A DNA stretch of 64,000 nt, taken from the NCBI GenBank assembly GCA_959347315.1, contig OY365811.1, positions 37,407,206 through 37,471,205 on the forward strand. The letters run 5' to 3'. The notes under the pieces were generated by a model that was not told the origin of the DNA, searched no databases, and saw nothing but the letters and a program-made list of their open reading frames with translations. The stretch is from Bimastos eiseni (taxonomy: Eukaryota > Annelida > Clitellata > Crassiclitellata > Lumbricidae). The position numbers and the translations under genes are program-made. Shown here one piece after another: positions 19,384-31,500 of the stretch (position 1 is its first letter; every line of letters starts with the position of its first letter).

Positions 19384-20339
19384 CACAGAACCGGTTAAGG
19401 CAACTGACACAATATCAAACACAAATAAACTGCCCCTCCACTAGAAACGAAAGGCTGTCAAATAAATAGGCCTAAAATAATCATTAATACCAAACAAATA
19501 AAGGACAAATGCAAAATGGCCACAAAACTTCAAGCTTATCGCACAATTCGTACGTATAACGGTCACTCCGTTTCAAATGAACATCGGGCAACGCAACGTA
19601 CTGCTGCCTCTCAGAATTTCACCGCCTTACAAAATACTAAAATATTGTTCCAATCAGAAGCTTACCAATTTTTATTTTGTTTTGCAAATAAAACTATATA
19701 CTGCAAGAAATATCCACTTTCTGCCAAGATTTTCCAAATTCTACAAAATGGCATCAGAAGACAAAACTTGTGTAAAATTTCTATAGCGCTGTGACATTTA
19801 TTATACTTATAGGTTTGTATAAATGTAATGTGAAATGTAATGTAAATCTTAGAAAAATTTTAAGCGCCCACAAAAGCCACACCAAGGAGACCAGCTCATT
19901 CACCGGCGCTATACCAAATCAAGTTCGCAATAAACAATCCTCTCGTTTCTTTCTGGTGACAGGTCAAAATTCGGGGGTCAAGCCGAGGAGACAGCGTGGT
20001 GCTACGGTGGTAGTAGATGATGAGGGTGGTCATGTGGTGAGGCAGTAGTATAGTCTGGATAGGACACCTTGAAGAGTTCGGTTTTCAGTCGTGAATGGAA
20101 AGTAGCAGACCTCGGATTGACCCCCTGAATTTTCACCACCACCACCCATTATAGGCTGTTGACGTCGTTTTGGTGTTTGATATATAATATGTAGGGCCTA
20201 TCTCGGATGTTTTTCATCATTTTTCTTAAATTTTTATCGTTATTGATTTTGTTTTTAACAGGTTGGTGAGACGGCGATCTTTGACAGTTTGGTTGTTGTA
20301 GATCTTTTATGTTTTACGACATATTAATTATAGATCATT

Positions 20340-23300
20340 GCTGTGGCGTTCTGCCGCCCGAGCGCCAGCCTAGCTCTCGGACGGTGTCGACTCCAGCTTG
20401 CTGAGACGTCTGGAGTCGCCCGAGTCACTTCCTTATCAAATCTCAATGCCAAATGGTTGCTCTCAATATCTACCAGAATGATCGCTCTCAACAGTATATA
20501 TTAAGGATGGGCCTTTTCTCCAAGAAAGGTAATGCGGTTCGAATTAGTAACGAGGTCTGACTCTGCCTATTCCGCGGTCGCCGGATGGGCAACGTTCTGA
20601 GGATGGCCGTACTCAAAACAGGGTTCATAATCATACCGGCAGGAGTCTTCCTCGCCTTGCATACCTTCCAAGCTACAAGCCTCTTCTTCCTCTCTACCTT
20701 ATGTCGTACCGTTCAGCACCTTGTGACTCTGAAACTATCGCCAATTAGGGACACCAAACGTTCTCTTAAGTTACGAGGTTGAGATATACTTGAGACAAGT
20801 CCCTAAGTCATATCGGTAGCTAAATTCAACGTCTGGTACTCCTAGACATTACGGTTCTCAACTCTCTAAACTCTGTCGTTCTAGACACTACAAGTTGCAC
20901 AGCTCTTAGTCATGTCATCTCCGACATTTATCTATCATGATTTCTGCTCAACACGTATCTCTCGATCTATTTCCGTATATGGCATAAACGGCCGCACACG
21001 TATATTTTGGCATGCACCACAATTGACGGAGTAAGTTCCCATCCTCTGTGTTAGCAGTTACTCACCAACACTGATATATTCTGCTTCGATAAAAATGACA
21101 CTGGCATGGTATTCACGGACTCTGATAGTGAAGGTCTTCTGTCTATAACCTTCGCTATCTGCACACAGATCTTCGATCCGACCTACGCACGAGGGGGACC
21201 AACATCGCACTTCAGCCAGTTCTCAGAACTCTATGTGACGACAAGCAACTATGTATTCACCTGGGTACCCGATTACCCAAACGTACTCGTATCGATCACT
21301 TCGATCAGACACGTAAGTAGATACACTTCGGGAAAACGGGAGGACTATCTATGACCAACGTAGGTAGCCAACAGTCATATTTACGCATCGATCAATTCTT
21401 GGTCTGCTTACTATCTTTACCCTGGGTTTCCGACTGCCCAGACATTCACGTCTGCCTCTTGGTCCATTTCCCTGTGTGGCATACCGGCCTCACACGCATA
21501 AGTTATCATGTACACGATTGACCGTCCTCTGCGTTGGCAATTGTCCGCCAACACCGTAATGTATTCTGATACTCAGAAAACCTGGAGGAGTAACTATGAC
21601 CAACGTAGGTAACAAACAAGAGTGCTTATCGAAAGACCATAAAACCATCAAGAAGAGTTATTTGACTTGTAACCTGAGGGTATCACTCGGCACCAGTGTT
21701 TTCTCTTGTTTGTAACGTGCTCTTCTAACGTGTTCACCCTCCACGTGTATTTCCAGCGGGTCCTTCGGGAATTTCCCGATATTTCTATCGAACGGCCATC
21801 CGAACTCTGCCACTGTCTGTACCACTCTCGGCCCCCGGGCCTCTCTGACTATATGCGGTCGCTAATCATGGGACTTACCCAGTCTGTATCTATCACGGCC
21901 ACCCGAATGTTAACGATCTCGGTTACCCGAACTTCCACGGTCTCCGACAACCCAAGTGCTGCCGGAAAACCCCGAGAGTAACTATGACCACGTTAGGTAG
22001 CCATGTATATATATTAACGAAACTGTACAGGGAAAAGAATATGCGGAAACACCCTCAATTATTGAGGTCTTCGGCACCAGTCACGACCGTTTCTTGTAAT
22101 CGTCGAACGCATCAATGGGATCACCTTCCCCGTATTTTATCGAACGTATCCACTGGGGAACTTTTCCCGTATGTACCAACGCTCCACCAGCAGCTCTCTA
22201 TGTCTGTACAGTTGCTGCTACTCCGGGAATTTACCCAGCTTGTATCTCTTGCGGCCACCAGAACTTATACGATCTAGGTCATCCGAATTTTCACGTCTCC
22301 GACAACCTGCTGGCAACTGGCAGGGGTAGCTATGACCGAACTAGGTAGTCAACAAGTATATTTCACGGCCTGCTTGCATCTGTCATATACTTTAGTATCC
22401 GATCACCCAGACTCTTCCATGTCTGTAACTCTCATCGACTGCGTTTATTCCTCCAATCGTAGGAACATATTTGTATTCGTCACCTAGAGCTCTGACCAAC
22501 GGTAATGCACCAACTCTCGCAAACTTCGTTTCTGAGTCCTCAGACTCGATTCTCTCACAGGCACCTGAGGTAAGTGTCACCACGTTACCTCTATGTTTCA
22601 CACAGACCTGTATTATTATAATCACTTTCTCTGAAGCAATTGTACTCTGTCTCTTATACACTGGAACGAACCACGGGCAGCTCTTTCGAGGAAGTCCTCG
22701 AAAAGATTATGTAGTTAGATATACCACAAGAAATTCTGCGGCTAGTCCCGCAAGTAGAAGCCCCGCGGGGAAATTGCGAGTTAAGATATTGCAACTAGAC
22801 ATTGAACTGAATATACTTCGGTAAAGCGAGAGGAGTAACTATGACCGACATAGGTAGCCAAGTAGAATATTTACCGAAAGACCGTAAGACAATAAAGAAG
22901 ACATACTGCGGGGACACCGCAGGTACAGATATTACGTTGAGTAACTCAAGTAAAGATACGCGGGGAAACCGCGACCAAAGACATTGCGATCAGACACGCA
23001 TATCAACAGAATGCTGGTAAACGGGAGGAGTAAGTATGACCACGTTAGATAGCCAAGTATAGATGTTTACGGAAAACCGTAAATAGAAAAGAATATGCGG
23101 AGACGCCCGCAATTGATGAGGTTTTCGGCACAAAAGGGAACTTTCCCTGTATCGAACGCAACCAATGGGGTCACCCTCCCCGTATTTATTGAACGTATTT
23201 ATGTTTTCCAGTAAGTGTCAACGGCTTCACCGGTAACTCTCAGTCTGTTTCTTTCCAACGACTTCACGTGGCCGCCCTCCCCGTATTTTAACCAACGCGT

Positions 23301-24062
23301 TCACTGGGCAATTCTTCCCGTATATTGTCTCAACGGCCGCCGTAATCTGTCTCGCTATTGTCGATCGACTCCGCTTGGGATTTTTCCGGCATATTGTATC
23401 AACGGCCACCGAGGCCTCTCTCGATGTAACGTTCGGTTGCTCGGGACTTTACCCGATCTCTATTTCTAACCGAAGGGGTCACGTATCCGACAACCTGCTG
23501 GGAATCGTAAGGAGTAACCATGACCAATCTAGGTAGCCAACAAGAATATTTCTCGGCCACCAGAACTCCCAGGGTCTGCACGGTTGGGGATTTTTCCCAA
23601 TCTATCTCTCTGTCGGGTCTCTAAGCACTCTCGAACGGCACCCAGACCTGTGAGCATTTCTCACGATCGGTCTTTCCTCTGTCAGCCTGTTGACTCATAC
23701 GATCAGGGCACGGTCCGTCTTGCGATCGACGGCAGAGGGGCCCACCCCACCAGATCAGCGAAAAGCAGCACTGGCCTGACCGCGAGAGCGGCTGTCACTA
23801 GAGGTCATATTTATATGCCAACACTCAACGATCCCTGGAGCGGTACGAGAACCACTCTACGTATGAAGCAGTACAAACCACTGCTCCACATATATAGCGA
23901 TGCACCGTATGTCAGGCTATACTCAAGCCAATTCATGCGTCTGCAAGCTATGCAATGAACTAAAAACCGCCGATCGGTCTTCCCTCCTATACGCAACACT
24001 GTAAAAACTATACGTAAAATAACGCTATGGTGAGCCGATTATTTAAATAAATCATTCATTCA
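20340..24062. mobile_element. Hairpin-rich element with 28S R2-site-like boxes
   Basis: No protein is recognisable. The stretch is less AT-rich than its surroundings and contains seven copies of a box close to GGAGTAACTATGACC plus TAGGTAGCCAA, at 21331-21371, 21577-21614, 21963-22003, 22321-22353, 22820-22861, 23016-23056 and 23500-23540. Between boxes lie many short stem-loops such as GGGACTTTACCC and CTGCGGGGACACCGCAG, and recurring blocks such as ACGGCCACCCGAA and TCCGACAACCTGCTGG. The right end is AAATAAATCATTCATTCA, which looks like a non-LTR retrotransposon tail. The left end is placed where the GC-rich hairpin region begins and is uncertain. Interpretation as a non-autonomous retroelement or diverged tandem array is inference. 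Confidence 0.5.
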
Positions 24063-25437
24063 AGTCTTGTGGCCTGTCCGCCACATTACTACCTTAGCAT
24101 CTGCGCCAGGTACACGCCATCGTCCGCTCGCTTAATTACTTCTGCTGCCAGAGGTGTAAGAAGGTTTTGCTGAGATCTGGCACCTCTGGTCTCTGGATGA
24201 GAAATTTAACCACTGCTCCCAAGTCCCGACCCGCTGTAGAAATGTCGAGGTTACGATCACGATGACGAATACGATTGTCAAAAATCCCGTTCTATATGCC
24301 TATGCGACGTTGTAATTGGGCTTGTCGGCTGAATCAAAGCCGTACGTAATTATGACGGGCTTCTGAAACAAAAAATTAAATTCCTAATGATGATTGTCAT
24401 ATTAGTGATATTACTGCAAGCAAAAACAATGATATAACCCAAACAACGCTGTCTCGCCTCAATATAAGGTTCATTCCGGTCCCTTAACTCCAAAAAAATC
24501 GCTGAAGCGTTAATAATGAAGTGGCATGGCTTACGGATATTGCGAAGCCTCTGGGATGTTATTCTAAGCTTATTCGCTAGGTGGCGCATACATTAATTTA
24601 CCCCTCATAATCCTCAACTCCAATTCCGTTCCAATACGTAGACAGTCAACGAAAACGATAGCGGTAATGGCGATGACGATAATTTTAAATGAATTCACAC
24701 ACGTAAAACATGAAGTGTCAGTCGTGTTAGCAACGAAAATGGCGACGAAAAGGTTCGTTAGCGAAAATAAAGTGATTTCGTCAAAGATTACCATAATTTA
24801 TAGTTTTTCTCATTGGCAATAAAAATATCATTAACAATAACTGTAGGCCTAATCGTAACGAAAATGCCACTAATAGCATCATTATCGTTACTAAAACTAA
24901 ATAATTTTATATAAGAAGCAATATCAAAAAGCATGAGGGTAATACTGCAAGCGACGTTGGTAAATTATTTTGAATGGTAAAAGTTAAATCGAAGTTGGAT
25001 CGATGAAAGTAATTCTTTTCTAAAATGGAAGTTGGATTGGTGATACTAATTTTTCGCATAAACGGAAGCTGGATTGATGGGAAATAATTCTTTGTTCAAA
25101 TGAAAGCTGGATTGGTGTCAGCTATAGGCCTATATAGGACAGTAATCGGTAAACTGCATGCATACTCATCAACGTAAATTAGACATACGGCATTGAGAGG
25201 ATGGCATACACATTTATTTAGGCCTACCATCCTTAATTACAGTTTAACCAAAACGAGACCATAAAAATGCAACTGCATATATATATATATATATGGCTGT
25301 ATGCAAGCATATAAACATACTTCCAATCATACATTAATACATAATAACAAATATACATATACGTTTTAGATACATACCCATGCATGCATGCATACATACA
25401 TACATACATACATACATACATACATACATACATACAT

Positions 25438-25468
<31 letters not shown>

Positions 25469-25597
25469 TACATACACACACACACACACACACATGCATC
25501 AAAACCAATTATTTAATTCTATTGCAGTAATTCTGGATATTGGAACGATTTCCAGTACCGTTGGCACACTCAACAGGTACAATTCTGGGTCGAGTTA
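24063..25597. other. Intergenic DNA 3' of the PDZ gene
   Basis: No gene seen. At 24985-25105 there are four loose copies of a unit around GGAAGCTGGATTGATG, related to the ATCCAGCTTC repeat of the 18.1-18.9 kb fold-back but in the opposite orientation. At 25279-25500 lie TA, TACA and CA microsatellites. Part of this may be 3' UTR of the minus-strand PDZ gene. Confidence 0.6.
24573..24587 (+). promoter_or_regulatory. CTCF-like motif
   Basis: TTCGCTAGGTGGCGC contains the AGGTGGCGC core of the CTCF consensus. A 14-base match in the opposite orientation occurs at 37663-37676. Sequence match only; binding is not shown. Confidence 0.3.
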
Positions 25598-28500
25598 TTA
25601 TAGATATATAATGGTGTGTTGTGGATGTGGGTTCCTTCGAACAACGAGCCGTATGAGTCCCTCGGGGAGTGTCCTCAAGTACGTCCAGGCGGTGTAGTGC
25701 GTGGCCGCCGTGAGGTCTTTACCGTTGACTGAAACGAGTTCATCTCCAGGTTGAAGTCTTTCTTTGCCAACGCTGAAGTCTGGGGTTCCTGCTTAAGAAA
25801 AGGAAAATACAAAACAGTGTAGTTATGTATCTGCGTATCCACGATAATGTATCTAGGTATCCACGATTATGTATCTGGTTATCTACGATAATGTATCTGG
25901 GTATTGGTATAATGGATCCAGAATTACATAACGTAATGAAAAGATGGATGCATATATACATCAGTGCGTAAAATGCATTGGAAGCATCATTGTTGTCTAA
26001 AGGAAGAGGGCTTACAACACTACCAACAGTCACTAGGCCAACTAGGCTAAAAACTAACACATCGTTGTCACTAGTCGCTGAACTATCAAACAGCTTTATG
26101 GTTGTATATCAGAATGCATCACGCGCCACTGTGGGGGAAGGGGTTTGTCCGCGTGACATGCTTAAACTCTGTGGGCACCCCGCTGGTGGGGAATAGTTTG
26201 AGGAAACGAGGGAATAGCTCCCCTTATAGCTCCCCACAGTCGTGCCTAGCTTATCAGACACATAATTAGTTTCGCCACAAAATCAATATTTTGCATTTAT
26301 CACAGGCATACTTGCCAACTGGAACATTGCTTATTTAGGCCTACAATATGGCTGAAGAGTAATTCTTAACTTGAACTCTAAATAAAGACGAAGGATAGAA
26401 ACGAGTGGTGTCTCAACTTCTTACCGTGGAAGATCCTTTTGATCCTGATAGGTCCATCTCCGTACGGGGAATCTCTTCCACCTTCCAGGCAAAAGCAGAT
26501 TCCAATGCTTCCCTTCATGATGTCGATCTCTAGCAGAGACAAATCGCCATTGCCGACCGGACATCGTTCACCCAATTCCGGTTTCAACAAATCGCAAGAA
26601 GTTCGCATTCTGCCATCTACTTCAGCTCCTTTGTCCTCGCAGATTGAAGGACCTGGAGTGGACTCATCTCCAGGACTGGAAGCATGGTCTCCAAAGTTGT
26701 TTGCTATCTTCTTTGACTGAAGGCGGTTGACTTTAGATCCACTTTGAGCCTTTGGCTGTGAGTAGTTGACCTTAGATCCACTTGGAGCCGTCGGCTGTGG
26801 GTGTTTAACCTTGGACCCCGCTTGAGCTGTTGAATGAAGGTGGCTGACCTTTGACCCAGTTTGAGCCGTTGAATGAAGGTGGCTGACCTTTGACACAGTT
26901 AGAGCCGTTGAATGAAGGTGGTTGACCTTGGATTCACTTGAGGCCGTTGATTGGAGGTGGTCAACCTTGGATCCAGTTGAAGCCGATGATTGAGGTTGGT
27001 TGACATTGGATTTAGTTTGAACCGTTGACTGAAGGTAGTTGACATTGGATTTACTGGAAGCGGTTGACTGAATGTGGTTGACCTTGGATCCATTACAGTC
27101 GTTTGACCGTGGCTGGTTGACTATCGTTCCGTCCACGGCTATGTTTCCAATTATAGTTCCATCTTCTGAGATTCCAGAACGTATTCGAGCAGATCCAGTT
27201 TCATCATCGCCGAGGTCGACAGAAGGAAACAGCGAAATGGAGAGATTGGATCTGTAAAAGGAAGAAGGAGTCGTTTCTGTGTCCCTTTCTCTTCCCGAGG
27301 AAGCTCGCGAGTGTGAGATTGGAAAATACGTGAAGCTTTTATCTGGCTCAGAGCCTTTCAAGGTCCGGTCTTCTGGACGACCATTCGTACTTACATCTGG
27401 TACATATGAATTCGCGTTTGTCTTCAGAATTTCTTTCTCATTAACAGTTATTGAAGGTTTTGCGGACTTTCTAGACAAAGGAGGCGAAACAACAGACGTG
27501 GAGTTTGAAGACCTCTGTTGGTGTTCGGGATCGGAATTACTCTTAGTGACCAAGAAGAGGCTGTTGTTGGTGAGAGCAACACTGTAAAGATGTGCAGGAG
27601 ACGCAGTTGGAATTGAAGAAGGAGGAGCCACCGCTGGAAGGGGAGGTGGAACATCTGGATCAATATCAGGGTCGAAGATAGCAGGATGATACTGAAGAGA
27701 GGACACTGATGCGGTGGAATGAGCGACAGAAGTATGAGGTGAACGCGAAGACGCAAGCCAATAAGGCAGAGAAGCAGCGGAAACTTGGGTTTTCAGAGGA
27801 GAGGAGCTGATAGGAACAGCTTTGGACGCTGAATCTTGTTGTGGATGTGGAGAAGGTAGATGATGACGCGAGGAAATAAAAGTAGAACTACTAGGATGTT
27901 GTGAATGTAGAGCTGGGAGATTCGTTGGCGCAGAGGTTCGAGGTGACATAGGGGCAGGGGAAGCTGAATTGGTTGTCTGTGAAACTGCGGATGTAAGAGG
28001 ATTATAATTGGCAGAGTTTGACGCAATGTCGTTAGTAGGATATGAGATTGAACCAACTGATGTTTGTAGAGAAGATGGGGCATCGTGATTGACTTTGGCA
28101 AAGGGGTGGAAGTGCAGAGGTGGGGCAACTGAAGCACGAAGAATAAGAGTTGAGTGAGAAGAATAAATATCCGCATGCGGATGAATACTAAGCGGAGAAG
28201 CACCGGAAGAGACGGAAGGATTAGAAATACATGTATTCAAACGTGGTGGAATAACCGGAGAAACATTAGGTGAATGACGTGCAATGTCCGATACAGAAGA
28301 AGAAGAACGTTCTCTTAGTCGAGGGTTTAGCAGATGTGAAGGCCGAGCTTTAGCAGGTGGAGATGTATTAGATGCAGAGGGAGAATCGTGGACACTGTGA
28401 GCAACAGAAACTGACGTAGCAGAGTAGCTATGGGGAGAATGGAAAATCTGAGAAGCGGGTGTGTCATAAGTAGCGGTAGGAGCAACAGAGTTTGGTTTGG

Positions 28501-31500
28501 ATGGCACGGAGTCAGGTGTAGGAACCGACGGAGTAAACGATGCAATGGAGTCAGACGGGGCTGCAATGTGAGTCTTGCGAGATCTCTCCAGCGAAGTCTC
28601 AATATCTTCGCGATCGCTGCTTTTAACGGAGGAACCATCCTCCGTCTTCGTTTCGGAGTGATTTCTAACAACAGAACGGCTGTTGGCAAGGCTACTGCGA
28701 GAGCCTTGGGTGATCTCAGGACTTTTGGAATAGTGTCCATCTTCCTTATGTCTTTGATAACGATCGCGTGCGTTGGAGACTGACAACATCGGAGATTCCG
28801 TGGATGAGACGGAGATTCGTGGTGCGTCACTTTCACGCGCATCGACGTCTTCAGAGGTGTTCACGCTCCATCGCTTCATCGAATCCATATTCCTCGGAAG
28901 TGAACGTGTGCCCCAGTAGCTCGGATCAACCACGGACGTTGTGCTTAGCTTAGAGCAGGCACCCGCATCTCTCCACAGGGATGCAGACGAAACGCAGTCC
29001 GTCGTTGGAGACTTAAACCGAGACCGCGGGGATATTACTGCCTCGTACGAAGATACTGATTTGCGCTGGTCCTTTGTAAGCAGTTGGCCGGTGGAAGATT
29101 TGGGTCTAGCAATGACAGGAAGACTGGACACGGAAGTGATCGAGGGGGATGAATTTCTGGACGAGCCATTGCCTGGTGAGACGAGCAGCTTCCGTAACCT
29201 TCCGCGGGCGTCTTCTCTAAGTTTCTTTTCCAGTTGTTCGAAGGACGTTTCTCTTCCATATCCCCGACTGAAGTCCTTACTTTTGTCAGTTGGGTCCGAT
29301 TGACCGTGACTTTTCGATGGATCCGATTGACCGTGACTTTTCGATGTGATGGCGTTATCGTGCTCACTGGAGTGTGAAATGCGTTCGCAGGAGCCTGACC
29401 TTCCATTGGTACTTTGCCATGACAGACAATCCACCAACGGGCGATCCACATACGAGGACTTGCGACACGCGTCTTCGAGGTCACGAGCCTTGACCGTTGG
29501 TTCATGAACGTTTGGGTCACGCACTTTGAACCCGTGGTCATTGCTTTGGTCAGGTTGGCGACTTTCATACCTTTTAGATTTGTCACGGTGCTCCTTTTCA
29601 CTGGTTTCTATTTCGGAAGAACATGAAAAGAACGGCTAGAATTCGACTCCAACAGCGACGTCCAATGTATAACTGTTGAAACCGTCACAGGAATATTGTA
29701 ATTTGGGCTTTACATGTTATACCATGCGGAAGTGTATGTTTGAAATGAGAAGCATTACCGACCCATGGCCTTTATGTAGCTCATATAAAAATAATTTCGT
29801 ACGTGCTTCATTCCTGCGTGGGGTCCAACATGGGTCTCGTAATGTGTGGTGTACCATATGGAAACATGAGTACAACATTATCTTGTCCACAAACGAATAT
29901 TCTCCTTTGAGATCTAAATATTTCACATTTTCCTTATTGGTCCCAGTGTTCGGAACATCCTCTCATCTGACCTGCGCTCTCTCGCGCGACCTGTCTGGCT
30001 CTCTCTAGAAATTTCTAAAGACTTTGACAGAGCCTGGGAGCGCCTCTGAATACTTATTTGGAAGAGGCTCTATATAAATTTAATTGATTAACTGATTGAT
30101 TTTCGTGCGTTTAGGTACATCGTATGTCTTACTGAATGGCCCGAGTAAGTAAGATGACACAGCGTAATGAAAGTCAAGTGTAGGGTAAATTTCGTGGTTT
30201 GACTAAACTATAAGCTGGACGAAATGCAAGCATAATGTTATTGTAAATGTTAACAGCAGGCGCAGCTGTTACACATACGCGTACAATTCACGTAGTTTTA
30301 TTTGATTATTATTATAATTGACAAATATGTTAAATGTCAATTATATGAAGGTGCCCAACAGTTCGTCACAGTCAGTGAACAATATTTTAATTAGACTCTT
30401 GGCCAGGTAGGTGCATTATAATGAGCGGTCAGACAATAAGGTTCACGCTCGCCGACGGTGTATACCTCCGATTACCACCTGTGGTCTACAGGTGGTAACA
30501 TGGGATTCCGCCAAGGCGCTTAGTGAAAATTCACCCACGCATAAAGAATCAGTCATGTATATAATGAAAGCTCAGCAGCTGGTGGTAGCCTAGTTTATGC
30601 AACTCAGCTGGAGGGCTTTGTTATAGCAGCTCTTCTAAATGCTGAACTATGTGTAGATTATACAGTAGCTAATCGAGAGATGAGTCCCAACGGTCGTTCG
30701 GGTCTGATAAGTCTGTGCGGATATTTCAGAGTGGCTATGCACACCAACAAAATTAATACAGACTGGGTTATGCTTGGAATGTAGCCATTTCTTAATTTGG
30801 TCAGAACACATGCGATGTTATTTTGTTGACACATACCTGTGCATTGGCGGAATCTCCTGCTGTCAATGTTGTCCGTTCTTTTCGAGCCCGGGCTCTTGTG
30901 CCTAAGACCATAGAAATCAATTGAAATAGAACAAAATAGTCGAAGTTTGGAGTGGCATACAAACGGACATTATTATTGTCAAATGCGTATTGGAGATCAT
31001 TATTCATTACTACAATAATCAACAACAGTCTACGTATCTTGTCCTGTGGTATTTCGCTTTGCTCTACGATCACAATTATTCATGAAATATTCATGCCAAT
31101 CTGGTCTAGTGTTAGGCCTTGATATAGTCGTAATCTCAAAACTTCTAAAGCGCCACTCGAAAGCCAAGCGCAGGGCACGAGCTTATTCACAAGTGATCAA
31201 TGTTAACTGTGCACTGTACATTGTATGTATACGTTTATGTTTCTGTACCTGTTGACATGCTGCTCTTGTGGCTCAAGAGTGACTTTCGAAACGGCGACCG
31301 CGCGATCATGAGCTGACTTCACGGTGGCGGAAGCTACGTTCAAGTCCAGTTGTCGTGAGTTGTAGGAGAGTCGCTTCGCAGCGTCGAATGAAGGCTTCTC
31401 CGATATCCTCGCGAGAGATGATGTGTCCTCTTCGGAATCTGAAATGCTCGGAGATTGGGATTGCCTGATGCTCCCAGTCACTGGAGCAACGCTTATGGGA

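Noticed and set aside
20761..20772. TTCTCTTAAG as a true I-PpoI/R2 core in the 28S-box element
   Set aside because: The match is short and does not continue into GGTAGCC; it may be chance, so it was not counted as a box.
21106..23958. Several open frames of 80-125 codons in the 28S-box element
   Set aside because: They overlap in different frames, are broken at every repeat unit and match no family. The signal is in palindromes and not in protein.
20340..24062. A 28S rRNA gene or a CRISPR-like array
   Set aside because: Only the short R2-site region resembles 28S, with no flanking rRNA sequence. The palindromes differ from one another, so there is no repeat-spacer pattern, and this is animal DNA.
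27448..28842. Leucine-rich frames and opposite-strand frames within the PDZ gene exon
   Set aside because: Out-of-frame readings of a long Ser/Pro-rich exon; the supported frame is continuous from 29607 to 26425.
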